Shown here: positions 54,442 through 63,873 of the stretch, one piece after another
How positions within the stretch are numbered: position 1 is the stretch's first letter
Layout of the letters: each line of letters begins with the position of its first letter
Origin: Chitinophaga fulva
GTDB taxonomy: Bacteria > Bacteroidota > Bacteroidia > Chitinophagales > Chitinophagaceae
Assembly: GCF_012927205.1 (NCBI RefSeq)
Contig: NZ_JABBGC010000001.1
Coordinates: 2,914,810 to 2,978,809, forward strand
Direction of reading: 5' to 3'
DNA length: 64,000 nucleotides
Made by a program: the position numbers and the translations under genes
The notes under the pieces: generated by a model
What the model saw: the letters and a program-made list of their open reading frames with translations, nothing else
Told to the model about the DNA's origin: nothing
Database searches by the model: none

Positions 54442-55023
54442 ATGCCGGTTTTGAAATTCAGAGTATACTGGGAAGAAGATGAAAGTGTTTACAGAGACAT
54501 TTCCATTAAGCCGAATCAGACTTTTTTAGCATTACATACGGCCATTTTGCAGGCTTTTGAATTTGATACCAAACACGGTGCTACCTTCTTCCGTAGTAAC
54601 GATAACTGGCAACGCGGCCGGGAAATCATCCTGCAGGAAGATAAACAGCCCCGTAAAGTGGAACCGTTGCTCATGTCGGAAACGACTATCGCCGCCGCAG
54701 TGAAAGCACCCAACCAAAAATTCATCTACCTCTACGATTTTGCCAAAAACTGGTCTTTTCTCGTAGAACTGATTGGTGTTTCCAAAGATGAGAACGCTAA
54801 ACTGACCTATCCTGTGTGCGTACGCAAGGAAGGCCTGGCCCCCAGCCAATACGGTACTAAAGGCCTCGTAGGCGATAAGCTCGTGGAAATGGAAGAGAAA
54901 TATGACCTCAACAAAGAAGGCATGGACGAAGACGGCTTCGGCGAGGAAGGGGAAGAGGAAACCAACGACGGCGCTGATGAATTTGGCGGTGGCGCTGAAG
55001 AGGAAAATGAAAATAACTTCTAG
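54442..55023 (+). CDS. Plasmid pRiA4b ORF-3-like protein
   Basis: 193 residues. The first ~150 match the pRiA4b ORF-3 (IS1096 passenger TnpR-like) fold: 'LKFRVYWEEDESVYRDISI', 'FLALHTAILQAFEFDTKHG', 'FIYLYDFAKNWSFLVELIGV'. The tail is very acidic (residues ~160-193, mostly Glu, Asp, Gly). Function of the family is unknown; despite the name there is no mobile element here. It precedes miaA by 13 bases, so the two share an mRNA. Confidence 0.8.
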   Translation: MPVLKFRVYWEEDESVYRDISIKPNQTFLALHTAILQAFEFDTKHGATFFRSNDNWQRGREIILQEDKQPRKVEPLLMSETTIAAAVKAPNQKFIYLYDFAKNWSFLVELIGVSKDENAKLTYPVCVRKEGLAPSQYGTKGLVGDKLVEMEEKYDLNKEGMDEDGFGEEGEEETNDGADEFGGGAEEENENNF

Positions 55024-55036
55024 CAACTGATCTAAC

Positions 55037-55945
55037 CTGAAAACAGTCATTATCATAGCAGGCCCCACGGCCTCCGGTAAAACGGCGCTGGCTATACGGT
55101 TAGCGCAATTGTACCACACCTCGGTGATCTCTGCCGATTCCAGGCAATGTTACCGGGAAATCAGCATCGGTACGGCTAAACCTACCCCGGAGGAACTGGC
55201 GGCTGTCCCGCACTACTTTATTGACTCCCACTCCATTCGGGAAGAAGTAAACGCCGGTATCTACGAGCAACTGGCCCTGCAATATGCCCGCGAAATTTTC
55301 CGGGACAACGACGTGGCCATTATGTGCGGCGGCACCGGCCTGTATATCCGCGCTTTCTGCGAAGGCATCGATGATATGCCTGCCATCCCGCCGGGTATCC
55401 GTGAACGGCTCAATGCCCAATACGAGGAACATGGCCTGGCCTGGCTGCAGGAACAGCTACAACTGCGCGACCCCGCATTTTACGCCGGCGCGGAAACACA
55501 AAACCCGCAACGGCTTATCCGGGCGCTGGAAGTATTGGAAGCTACCGGCCATTCTATCATCACTTTCCGCACCGCCACCAAAGCACAGCGGGATTTCCGG
55601 GTGATCAAAATCGGTGTCAACCTGCCGAAAGAACTGTTGCATGAAAACATCCACAAACGGGTAGACCTCATGATGGACGCCGGCTTGATCGCTGAAGTAG
55701 AAAGCGTGGTGCCTTACCGGCAACACAATGCTTTGCGCACAGTAGGCTATCAGGAGATATTTGACCACTTCGATGGCAAACTGTCCCTCGAAAAGGCAGT
55801 GGAAGATATCAAAACACATACACGCCAATACGCCAAAAGACAACTGACCTGGTTCCGCAAAGACACGGAATACCACTGGTTCGATCCCCGCTATCCGGAG
55901 GTGATCGTTGACTGGCTGCAGGCACAACTGCAACAACCATCCTGA
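55037..55945 (+). CDS. miaA: tRNA dimethylallyltransferase, CTG start
   Basis: 302 residues if read from the CTG at 55037. It adds the isopentenyl group to A37 of tRNAs reading U-codons. The P-loop 'AGPTASGKTALAI' follows from the third strand, then 'SADSRQCYREISIGTAKPTPEE', 'CGGTGLYIRAF' and 'RQYAKRQLTWFRKD'. Between the stop at 55028 and this P-loop there is no ATG, GTG or TTG in frame; codons run AAC CTG AAA ACA GTC ATT ATC ATA GCA. A TTG at 55109 would cut off the P-loop. MiaA proteins commonly start 'MKTVIIIAGPTASGKT', which puts Met on the CTG. ATT (55049) is the alternative. Confidence 0.88.
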   Translation: MKTVIIIAGPTASGKTALAIRLAQLYHTSVISADSRQCYREISIGTAKPTPEELAAVPHYFIDSHSIREEVNAGIYEQLALQYAREIFRDNDVAIMCGGTGLYIRAFCEGIDDMPAIPPGIRERLNAQYEEHGLAWLQEQLQLRDPAFYAGAETQNPQRLIRALEVLEATGHSIITFRTATKAQRDFRVIKIGVNLPKELLHENIHKRVDLMMDAGLIAEVESVVPYRQHNALRTVGYQEIFDHFDGKLSLEKAVEDIKTHTRQYAKRQLTWFRKDTEYHWFDPRYPEVIVDWLQAQLQQPS

Positions 55946-56030
55946 TCATCACTAACGTTATGCTCCGCTGGCTTCAACAAAAGCTATAGTGGCTTTCAAT
56001 CTTAAATCAAACTTTATCCTCCGCATAAAA

Positions 56031-56066
56031 AATAAGCTGGCCTTCAAGGCCAGCTTATTTTTTTAT
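56031..56066 (+). terminator. Terminator after miaA
   Basis: AAATAAGCTGGCC-TTCA-AGGCCAGCTTATTT... forms a 13-bp stem and is followed by TTTTTAT. Confidence 0.8.
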
Positions 56067-56236
56067 CATAGCCCAAGGCTCTCCCTTGCGCGCATTTCAT
56101 TATTTAATATCATAGCCAGGCTTCACTTCCGAACGCTCCCTTCACTTATTCAATTAAACCTCATAACCAAAACTCACCCCCCTGGCATCCTAAAGACTTT
56201 GAACAACATCGTAGCCCAGGGCTTTAGCCCTGGGAA
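56066..56236. repeat. REP-like palindrome with two decayed copies
   Basis: CCCAGGGC-TTTA-GCCCTGGG at 56215-56234 is a perfect 8-bp hairpin. The same start (ATCATAGCC...) occurs at 56066 (ATCATAGCCCAAGGCTCTCCCTTG) and 56108 (ATCATAGCCAGGCTTCACTTCC) in worn form. Loop and stem match the smaller hairpin at 16613-16624. These look like members of one family of small repeats; the whole 306-base gap holds no gene. Confidence 0.5.
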
Positions 56237-56251
56237 CCTGGGAATCGACGA

Positions 56252-57838
56252 TTAAAATTTCAATCCCATCGTCAGCACCACGTTGCTTCTGGTGTAATCC
56301 AGTGTGGCGGCGGCAGGTGTCAGGGCAGGAACGGTGCTGGTATACAGGCGGTAGCGGTCATTGCCCTGTGTGTAGCTGTAGGCCAGGTCGGCGTACAGGC
56401 CTTTGTTGCGGTATCCGAGACCGGCGCTGTATACTTTACGGGAACCGTCGGTATTGGCGTTGTAAGTGTCGTTGCTGTATGGATTGCCATACCACGCAAA
56501 ACCGGCCCTTACGGCGTAGAGCGTAGCGAATTTCAATTCGGCGCCTACACGCACATTGGAAACGGCTTTGTAGATAGCACTGATATTTTCGTTCAGTACT
56601 TTCTCGTCATTACGGGCGTTGCTCATTTTGAATTTGCCGGAAGACTGGTTCACATACTCATAATCAGCGGTGATGAAGCCCTGTGTGTTGCTCACATGGG
56701 TGATATCGCCGAAGAAATAGGTAACACCGGCCATGGCGCGGAGCGGCGTAACGTAGTTGTAATCGTATTCTACGGGATAACCGTTGGTCACGTCATTGGA
56801 GTGAACATACTGTTTGCCCATGTAATTTTCCGTGTTTACATCGATGTCGGCGGTATAGCTGTCATGCAGGCTATAGTAGGTAGGTGTGTGGAAAGCGCCA
56901 CCCAGACGGAAGCGGGGAGTAGCCTTGTAAAGCACGCCTATTTTAGCGCCGATACCGAGACCGGTCCTTTTCAGGTACTGCCGGTAGTCAAAATATCCAA
57001 AATCGTTATTGGGACGGTTGCCGCCGTTGTTGGTGGCATCATCTTCCATCACGGTGAAGTCCTCACGGTAATTAACATTGGGGACATTGATACTACCGCC
57101 AATGTATAAACGGTTACCGTAGTTGCCGGCTACTGCGAAAGCAAATTCGTTCAGGCCTCCCCGTGTTTCCAGGATGCCCCGTTGCTGAACGGCCGTCAGG
57201 TAATCGGTAGGGCTGTTGGTTGGGCGTTGCGGGGATGCATTGCTCATCACCTCTTCTCTGCCGTCGGTATGCTTGAACAGGTCTATCAGGCCGGCGCGGT
57301 AGCCGAGGCTGCCACCCAGCGGGTAGTTGTCCTTCAGTCCTTGTGCATTTTCCTGCCACATCTGGTCTACCCAGCTATCGGAGAAAGATGACTTGTCGTT
57401 ATAACCAGCTACGGCTATTTTGTTGTTATAGTTGGCCATACGGGTATAACCGAGGGAGAAGGTGACGTTGTTCCAGGCATTTTCGCCGGTGCCTTTGTTG
57501 GTGGCGAAGATCACGCCAACGCTGGGCATTTGGAAGTTGGTCTTGTTGCCTTTGTTGTCCAGCAGGTTATTACCGAGGTAATTGGAGGTGTTGTTGGTCA
57601 GACCTAAGCCGGCGGAGATGAGGAACTCACCGGTTTTGAACATGCCGATGCCGGCCGGGTTAGAGTGTGCTGAGGAGTAGTCGCCGCCCAGGCCTATGCC
57701 TGCGCCTCCCAGTGACTGTGCTCTTGCAGTCCCGAATGGCTGATTCGGGGAATAGAGCAGCGCATCATTCGAGCTCTGCGCCATTGCGGTAACGGATAAA
57801 AAGAGTCCTCCTAAAAGAGGGTAAATTCTTTTAATCAT
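56252..57838 (-). CDS. OmpP1/FadL/TodX-type outer membrane transporter
   Basis: 528 residues with signal peptide (ending TAMAQ). The N-terminal plug carries 'GTARAQSLGGAGIGLGGDYSSAHSNPAGIGMFKTGEF', the FadL-type 'NPAG' motif, and the barrel follows ('LGYTRMANYNNKIA', 'GIGAKIGVLYKATPRFRLGGAFHTPTYY') up to 'RSNVVLTMGLKF'. FadL proteins let hydrophobic substrates such as long-chain fatty acids or aromatics cross the outer membrane. Substrate here unknown. Ends next to REP-like repeats. Confidence 0.85.
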   Translation of the reverse strand: MIKRIYPLLGGLFLSVTAMAQSSNDALLYSPNQPFGTARAQSLGGAGIGLGGDYSSAHSNPAGIGMFKTGEFLISAGLGLTNNTSNYLGNNLLDNKGNKTNFQMPSVGVIFATNKGTGENAWNNVTFSLGYTRMANYNNKIAVAGYNDKSSFSDSWVDQMWQENAQGLKDNYPLGGSLGYRAGLIDLFKHTDGREEVMSNASPQRPTNSPTDYLTAVQQRGILETRGGLNEFAFAVAGNYGNRLYIGGSINVPNVNYREDFTVMEDDATNNGGNRPNNDFGYFDYRQYLKRTGLGIGAKIGVLYKATPRFRLGGAFHTPTYYSLHDSYTADIDVNTENYMGKQYVHSNDVTNGYPVEYDYNYVTPLRAMAGVTYFFGDITHVSNTQGFITADYEYVNQSSGKFKMSNARNDEKVLNENISAIYKAVSNVRVGAELKFATLYAVRAGFAWYGNPYSNDTYNANTDGSRKVYSAGLGYRNKGLYADLAYSYTQGNDRYRLYTSTVPALTPAAATLDYTRSNVVLTMGLKF

Positions 57839-57936
57839 AATACTATAAACTTAAAAATTGAGATGTATTGGCAGAATGTCTGATGAATAACGTGCTGCGA
57901 CAGATATAACGTTCACAAACAGGAAAACTTATGTCC

Positions 57937-57976
57937 TATAAAAAGATAAGCGTAGTTTTTTTGCTACGCTTATCTT
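57937..57976 (-). terminator. Terminator of the Gly/Tyr-rich lipoprotein gene
   Basis: On the minus strand AAGATAAGCGTAG-CAAAAAAA-CTACGCTTATCTT is a 13-bp perfect stem followed by TTTTATAGG, 15 bases after the stop codon at 57991. Confidence 0.85.
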
Positions 57977-57990
57977 GAATTCGTTAGGTA

Positions 57991-59025
57991 TTAACGTCCG
58001 CCTCTGGAAGGACGGGTGTAGCCACCGCCACCACCACCGCCGCCGGAGTTACTGCGTCCGCCGCCACTCGGTGCTGAGTAGCTGGGTGCCGGAGAAGGCG
58101 CGGAAGGACGGGAGTATTCCACACGGGATGGGCGGGAATAGTTGCCACCGTTATTATTGTAGTTACCGCCGCCATTGTCATAGGAAGGACGGGAGATAAC
58201 TGGTCTTTCTGAGCTGGACTGCTGGAACACACGGCGCGGACGGTCTGTGTTGGATGGCACATAGTTGCCATTGCCTCCACCGTTCACCGGCGCTGTTGCA
58301 CCTCTTGAAGGACGGTAGTAACCACCGCCGCCACTGTTGCCACCGCTGTTGTTGGTGTAATTGGAGCGGGAGATACGTTCGTTGTTGTTTCTAACCGGTC
58401 CGTAAGAGTTGGCTGGACGGGTATAGTAACCACCACCGTAGTGGCCGCCACCATAATAACCACCGCCATAGTAACCACCTGCATAATAGGGATAATGGCC
58501 GTAGTAACCGCCGCCATAGTAAGGCCAGTAGGAACCAATGTAAGGATAACCACCCCAGCCCATGCCTAAGCCATAGCTCCAGGGACGGTAGAAGCCACCG
58601 TAACCCCAACCGAAGCCCATGCTCATAGAAGGGCCCCAGAGGCTGCTGTAACCGAAGCTGCTGTACGGGCCATAGCCATAACCGAAGCCACTGCCCATGT
58701 ACATGTTGCTGGCCGCATTATAACCATCCCAGTATCCGCCGTTGTAAGTACCGGCGTTGCTGCCAAAACGGTTGATCCTGCGTTGATAATCACCCTGATC
58801 ATCATCGTAGGTCACATAAGTGCCGCCGTCATCGGGCGCATCTGTATATCTGCCGTTCTCATCCTGTACAGAATTACCGTTGGAACCGTTGTTGGAAGCA
58901 TAGGTACGCTGTTGCTGGCGAGGTGAATAATATACATCGTCCGGTGTCTGGGCCGTCTTGTATGTGCTGGAACATGCGCCCAGAGCGAACGAACCAGCCA
59001 GTGCAATGTATAGTATAGGTTTCAT
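57991..59025 (-). CDS. Gly/Tyr-rich lipoprotein of unknown function
   Basis: 344 residues. Lipobox LGACSS (Cys about 18). A short soluble N-terminal third (to ~95) is followed by low-complexity Gly/Tyr/Trp-rich repeats: 'YWPYYGGGYYGHYPYYAGGYYGGGYYGGGHYGGGYY' style units, then Asn/Gly/Ser- and Arg-rich repeats ('NNGGNY', 'SRPSRVEYSRPS') to 'GGGGGGYTRPSRGGR'. No enzymatic motif. Likely a surface or envelope matrix component; composition resembles the product at 7340-7801. The many positive and aromatic residues could bind polysaccharide or nucleic acid, but this is a guess. Confidence 0.7.
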   Translation of the reverse strand: MKPILYIALAGSFALGACSSTYKTAQTPDDVYYSPRQQQRTYASNNGSNGNSVQDENGRYTDAPDDGGTYVTYDDDQGDYQRRINRFGSNAGTYNGGYWDGYNAASNMYMGSGFGYGYGPYSSFGYSSLWGPSMSMGFGWGYGGFYRPWSYGLGMGWGGYPYIGSYWPYYGGGYYGHYPYYAGGYYGGGYYGGGHYGGGYYTRPANSYGPVRNNNERISRSNYTNNSGGNSGGGGYYRPSRGATAPVNGGGNGNYVPSNTDRPRRVFQQSSSERPVISRPSYDNGGGNYNNNGGNYSRPSRVEYSRPSAPSPAPSYSAPSGGGRSNSGGGGGGGGYTRPSRGGR

Positions 59026-59307
59026 TTGAAATATATTTTTAGCGTGATTTATATAGTAAATTTACAATTTTATAACGGATATTAGGGAACAAAGTTACAA
59101 TTACAGTACGGGTTATTTTATTTTGGCCGGACTATTTGCACCTTTATGATTTTCATGTAGGTTTGTAACATTTTCTTTTTAAATATTTGAGACAAAAACT
59201 ACGCCAGTTTGAAACCTTTTTCCGGCCAGCCGGAAGATAATTTTGACTAGACAAATTTGATAATTTTTAGCTAAAAGATAAAGGAATATAAATTAGTATT
59301 TTTATTT

Positions 59308-60783
59308 ATGAGTAAAGAGATCACAGCCCGTTCGGAAGATTATTCGAAATGGTACAATGACCTGGTGGTGAAAGGCGGTCTGGCAGATTACTCTGCCGTT
59401 AGAGGCTGTATGGTGATCAAACCATATGGTTATGCGCTTTGGGAAGCCATGCGCGACGTCCTGGACAGCAAATTCAAGGAAACCGGTCACCAGAACGCTT
59501 ATTTCCCGCTGTTTATCCCCAAAAGTTTCCTCAGCAAAGAAGCTGCCCACGTGGAAGGCTTCGCCAAGGAATGCGCCGTGGTAACCCACTACCGTCTGAA
59601 AAATGACCCCAATGGCGGTGGGGTAGTAGTAGACCCGGAAGCTAAACTGGAAGAGGAACTGATCGTTCGACCCACTTCTGAAACAATCATCTGGAACACC
59701 TATAAGGACTGGATCCAATCTTATCGTGACCTGCCCCTGCTGATCAACCAGTGGGCCAACGTGGTACGCTGGGAAATGCGCACCCGCCTCTTCCTCCGCA
59801 CGGCCGAATTCCTCTGGCAGGAAGGCCACACCGCCCACGCTACAGCGGAAGAAGCGGTCGCGGAAACAGAACAGATGCTGCATATCTACGCTGAATTCGC
59901 CGAGCAATACATGGCGGTACCGGTTATCCGTGGCGTAAAAACCGCCAGCGAAAGATTTGCCGGCGCTGTCAACACCTATTGCGTGGAAGCGCTGATGCAG
60001 GACGGTAAAGCCCTGCAGGCAGGTACTTCCCACTTCCTCGGCCAGAACTTCGCGAAAGCTTTCGATGTACAGTTCTCCAACAAGGAAAATAAACTGGACT
60101 ACGTATGGGCTACCTCCTGGGGCGTATCTACCCGCCTGATCGGTGGCCTTATCATGGTACACAGCGACGATCAGGGCCTGGTACTGCCTCCCCGCATCGC
60201 TCCCCTCCAGGTGGTGATCGTACCTATCTATAAAGGCGCGGACCAGAAAACAGCACTCGACGAAAAAGTTAACGTGATCGTGGCGGAACTGAAAAAAGCC
60301 GGTATCCGCGTGAAATACGACGACTCCGATAATAACCGCCCAGGCTGGAAATTCGCTGAATACGAAATGAAAGGCGTACCTGTTCGTATAGCCATCGGCG
60401 CGAGAGACCTCGAAAATAATGTGGCTGAAGTGGCCCGCCGCGATACGAAAGAGAAAATGAGCCTCTCCCTCGACGGACTGGCAGGCCGTATCGGTGAACT
60501 GCTGGAGGAAATCCAACAGCAACTCTTCACCAAAGCCCTGACCTACCGGGATGAACACATCACCCGCGTAGATACTTTCGAGGAATTCCAGAAAGTACTG
60601 GATGAAAAAACAGGCTTCGTATCTGCCCATTGGGACGGTACCGCTGAAACGGAAGAGAAAATCAAAGAACTGACAAAAGCAACCATCCGTTGTATACCAC
60701 TGGACAACCCTCAGGAAGCAGGCACCTGCGTCTTCTCGGGTAAACCATCCAAAGAACGGGTATTGTTTGCAAGAGCATACTAA
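59308..60783 (+). CDS. proS: Prolyl-tRNA synthetase, archaeal/eukaryotic type
   Basis: 491 residues, class II. Motif 1 region '[18 protein letters not shown]', motif 2 '[18 protein letters not shown]' and '[36 protein letters not shown]', motif 3 '[29 protein letters not shown]'. No insertion editing domain between motifs 2 and 3, and the C-terminal extension ending in 'RAY' is the type-3 ProRS mark. The separate YbaK/ProX-like gene at 15035 can do the editing. Start at 59308 fits '[20 protein letters not shown]'. A 495-residue frame on the other strand is an artefact. Confidence 0.95.
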   Translation: MSKEITARSEDYSKWYNDLVVKGGLADYSAVRGCMVIKPYGYALWEAMRDVLDSKFKETGHQNAYFPLFIPKSFLSKEAAHVEGFAKECAVVTHYRLKNDPNGGGVVVDPEAKLEEELIVRPTSETIIWNTYKDWIQSYRDLPLLINQWANVVRWEMRTRLFLRTAEFLWQEGHTAHATAEEAVAETEQMLHIYAEFAEQYMAVPVIRGVKTASERFAGAVNTYCVEALMQDGKALQAGTSHFLGQNFAKAFDVQFSNKENKLDYVWATSWGVSTRLIGGLIMVHSDDQGLVLPPRIAPLQVVIVPIYKGADQKTALDEKVNVIVAELKKAGIRVKYDDSDNNRPGWKFAEYEMKGVPVRIAIGARDLENNVAEVARRDTKEKMSLSLDGLAGRIGELLEEIQQQLFTKALTYRDEHITRVDTFEEFQKVLDEKTGFVSAHWDGTAETEEKIKELTKATIRCIPLDNPQEAGTCVFSGKPSKERVLFARAY

Positions 60784-60787
60784 AATC

Positions 60788-60940
60788 AATTACGGATTAC
60801 GAATTACGAACTACGAATGAAAGCCGTTTGTAGTCGTAATTCGTAATTTGTAATTAATGGAATTACAAATGACCAACTGTTAACGGACCTACTGTCATTG
60901 GCAGCCCGCATTCGTAATTCGTAATTTGTAATTCGTAATT
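60788..60940. repeat. ATTCGTAATT oligonucleotide repeats
   Basis: The 165-base gap between proS and the next gene is built from units of (A)TTACGAATTACG / CGTAATTCGTAAT. An arm at 60788-60820 is the reverse complement, with a few mismatches, of 60830-60855; a further direct copy is at 60910-60940. The first two can form one long imperfect hairpin after the proS stop. Such strings occur as small repeated families in Bacteroidota genomes, to my knowledge without defined function. Confidence 0.6.
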
Positions 60941-60948
60941 CATCATTG

Positions 60949-63873
60949 ATGTCCATTACCCGTTTCATACTGTTATGGTGGCTGGTCATCTTTTGCACAG
61001 GTTACAACGCACAGGCCCAGGGCCTGATGATCCGCAACTACAATGTAAAAGATGGGTTGGCTAACGCTACTGTTTATGCCGCCGTACAGGATAAAGACGG
61101 ATTCATCTGGTTTGCTACACCCACCGGTGTCAGTAAGTTCGATGGCAAACGTTTTCGTAACTACGCCAAAAAAGACGGCCTCCCCGATAACGATGTGGTC
61201 AAGCTCGCCGCTGACTCACAAGGAAGATTATGGTTTTTTACACTCAACGGAAAACTCTCCTTTTACGACCATACCTATATCCATAACGAGGAGAATGACC
61301 CCTCCCTGAAATTTAATGGCCGGAGCCATTATATGCAATACGCTTTTGAGGGCGATGCCCGCTATGTGTATTTTTTTAATTCCAATAACCGCATTGTCAC
61401 CTATAACGGTAAAAACACTGAATACGATAAGCGTGACATCGAAACCAACTTCCTCTACCTGCTCCGTAATGGCAAGGTATTCCGCCCATTGCAAAAGGCC
61501 TTTCATGTAGGGAACCTCCGTGATCCGACTAACCTTCTTCAGGAAATATCCTCCATATGCCCTTACCCGTTTGACAACGAAAATGCGGATGCGGTACGCA
61601 ATGGTCCGATATTGATGGTCCGTAATTCCCTGTACACCTACGCTCCCCAGAAAATAAGCTGCTTCTTCAACGGCGCCGACTGGGGCATTAAAGACGAAAT
61701 CAGTAACCTCTGCATCGATAACGATAACCTCTGGATCGGTACCCAGCGCGCTTTGTACTATATCAAAGGTTTTTTTAAGGGAGATAAAAAAATCACCAAA
61801 CTCCTCGATAACCACAATATTACCTCCTTGCTGAAAGACCGCGATGGTAATATCTGGATCACCACCTTCGGCGATGGCGTGTACAATATCCCCTACAAAA
61901 ATTTTTACTTCAGCTATCTCGACAATACCAACGGACTATATTCCCACTCCATCTTCAGCATCTCTAAGGACAAAAAAACAGATATGCTCCTGATCGGGCA
62001 AAATGCCGGCATCCTCAACACCATCAGCAGCACCGGCGTCACCCGGCAATTCACGCTCGATACTGCCAGTGGCCGCAATAGCCTGCTCTCCATTTTGCCC
62101 TACAAGGAAAATGAAGTCCTGATCGGAACAGACAACGGCCTGGTACTGTTTAATACCGCTTCCCAGAAAGCTTCTCAGCTGAAAGCGGTAAAAATGCTGA
62201 AAGACGTGGATATCTCCCCCGCCGGGAAAATCAGGATAGCAGCGAAAAACCAGGTCATCGCATTGGATGATTATGTGATCGGCGACCTGGACATGATCGT
62301 TACTTCCATCGCCAGCGTCAACGATTCCATGTATTTCGTGGGTACCAGCAATGGCCTGTTTACCTGCACCGACGGTACCCGAACGCTGAAACCGGCCACC
62401 AACGATTCCTTACGCAAACTCAGCATCAAAGACCTGAAATGGATCGATGGTTACCTGTGGATAGGCACCAGCGATCAGGGCATCTACGTGATGCACGGCG
62501 ATACGGTCATCAAACACCTGTCATCCGCCAATAACCTCGCCAGTGATATCTGCCAGCAACTCTATTATGATGGTCACCAGAAGCTGTATGTGGCCACCAA
62601 TAAAGGCGTTTCTGTGATTAATGTAAAAGAACAGCGCATTGACCGTAACATCACCTCCAACGACGGGCTCATGTCTGACGATATCCGGGGTGTTTATTAC
62701 GACGATGGCATCCTGTATATCGCTACTTCCAACGGCCTCTGTTATTTTAAGGGAGACCATCTGCCGGTGGATACCGTGCCGCCGGTGATCTACCTTAGCA
62801 ACATCCGGTATGGCGACAGTACCTATATACCGGGAGACAACTTCGTACATCTCTATAAGCGGAAAGCTTCTTTCGAGGCAGAATTCGGCACCATCGTGTT
62901 CGACCTGCCGGAACTGGTGGAATACCAGTATAATTTTTCAGGAGACACCACCAACGGATGGGTCACCACCATGTCCAATATTATTCCGTTCCCCGACCTG
63001 CAGCCCGGTAATTACAAGTTGATGGTGCGGGCACGCAAATATAAAAGCGACTGGTCCAAGCCGCTTAGCCTGAATGTCAATATCCTGCCACAATGGTACC
63101 AGCAATGGTGGGCCCGCGGCATTCTCCTCCTGGCGGGACTGCTGGCTATCCTGGTCGTACTGCGTTTCATCGTGAAACGGATCAAACAGGCGGAAAAGCG
63201 AAAGACGGAATACAACCGCCGTATTGCGGAACTGGAAGCCAAAGCGTTGACCAACCAGATGAACCCGCATTTTATCTTCAATTCGCTCAACTCGGTGCAG
63301 CACCTGATCCTGGAGAAAGAGGAGAAGCAGGCGCTCAACTTCCTCGCAGATTTTGCCACCCTGATGCGCCAGATGCTCAATAATTCCAGGAAATCCTATA
63401 TTTCGCTGGAAGAGGAGATCGCTTTCCTGACCCGTTACCTCGAGTTGGAGAAGATCCGTTTTGCGCACTCCTTTACCTACCATTTCATTATGGAAGAGTC
63501 ATTGAAAGATTACACTATATATATCCCCCCCATGATTATCCAGCCAATTGTGGAAAATGCTATTAAACACGGGCTGGCGCCGAAGAACAGCGCCGGTTAC
63601 CTGGAAATCCGGATAGAAATGGTGGATGATCTGCTCTATTGCTCCGTGGACGACGACGGAATTGGCTGGGACAAGTCCAATAGTATCAAAAGCTCGCGGC
63701 TGATAAAACACGAATCTACCGCACTGAGCGTGATAAAGGAAAGGTTGCAGATTATAAAATCTTTTAATGGAAGTGTTGGAAAGTTAGAAATTATTGATAA
63801 ATTTAAATCTGGTTTCGGCAATAAGGAAGGTACCTTAGTTGAAATTCTGATTCCCATTGTTAAGATGTTATGA
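60949..63873 (+). CDS. Reg_prop/Y_Y_Y sensor fused to LytS-type histidine kinase
   Basis: About 974 residues from the ATG at 60949; a TTG at 60946 precedes it. Signal peptide ends at YNAQAQG. Periplasmic part (30-620): beta-propeller repeats of the Reg_prop type ('DGLANATVYAAVQDKDGFIWFATPTGVSKFDGKRF', 'DNLWIGTQRALYY', 'LKDRDGNIWITTFGDGVYNI'). A Y_Y_Y domain (~640-715), one transmembrane helix (~720-745), a coiled coil, and then His_kinase with 'NQMNPHFIFNSLNS' and HATPase with 'PPMIIQPIVENAIKHGL', 'DDDGIGW'. This is a one-component-like receptor reporting an extracellular ligand to the LytTR gene downstream. Confidence 0.92.
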   Translation: MSITRFILLWWLVIFCTGYNAQAQGLMIRNYNVKDGLANATVYAAVQDKDGFIWFATPTGVSKFDGKRFRNYAKKDGLPDNDVVKLAADSQGRLWFFTLNGKLSFYDHTYIHNEENDPSLKFNGRSHYMQYAFEGDARYVYFFNSNNRIVTYNGKNTEYDKRDIETNFLYLLRNGKVFRPLQKAFHVGNLRDPTNLLQEISSICPYPFDNENADAVRNGPILMVRNSLYTYAPQKISCFFNGADWGIKDEISNLCIDNDNLWIGTQRALYYIKGFFKGDKKITKLLDNHNITSLLKDRDGNIWITTFGDGVYNIPYKNFYFSYLDNTNGLYSHSIFSISKDKKTDMLLIGQNAGILNTISSTGVTRQFTLDTASGRNSLLSILPYKENEVLIGTDNGLVLFNTASQKASQLKAVKMLKDVDISPAGKIRIAAKNQVIALDDYVIGDLDMIVTSIASVNDSMYFVGTSNGLFTCTDGTRTLKPATNDSLRKLSIKDLKWIDGYLWIGTSDQGIYVMHGDTVIKHLSSANNLASDICQQLYYDGHQKLYVATNKGVSVINVKEQRIDRNITSNDGLMSDDIRGVYYDDGILYIATSNGLCYFKGDHLPVDTVPPVIYLSNIRYGDSTYIPGDNFVHLYKRKASFEAEFGTIVFDLPELVEYQYNFSGDTTNGWVTTMSNIIPFPDLQPGNYKLMVRARKYKSDWSKPLSLNVNILPQWYQQWWARGILLLAGLLAILVVLRFIVKRIKQAEKRKTEYNRRIAELEAKALTNQMNPHFIFNSLNSVQHLILEKEEKQALNFLADFATLMRQMLNNSRKSYISLEEEIAFLTRYLELEKIRFAHSFTYHFIMEESLKDYTIYIPPMIIQPIVENAIKHGLAPKNSAGYLEIRIEMVDDLLYCSVDDDGIGWDKSNSIKSSRLIKHESTALSVIKERLQIIKSFNGSVGKLEIIDKFKSGFGNKEGTLVEILIPIVKML

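Noticed and set aside
54442..55023. Mobile element (IS1096 passenger) at the pRiA4b ORF-3-like gene
   Set aside because: The family name derives from a plasmid but there is no transposase or inverted repeat around it; the gene sits in an operon with miaA.
55109..55945. Shorter miaA starting at TTG 55109
   Set aside because: It would remove the ATP-binding P-loop (GPTASGKT), which is visible in frame directly upstream.
59302..60789. 495-residue open frame antisense to proS over its full length
   Set aside because: The plus-strand frame is clearly ProRS. The antisense frame has no family motifs and is rich in Phe and Val, as expected for the reverse complement of a gene with biased codon use.
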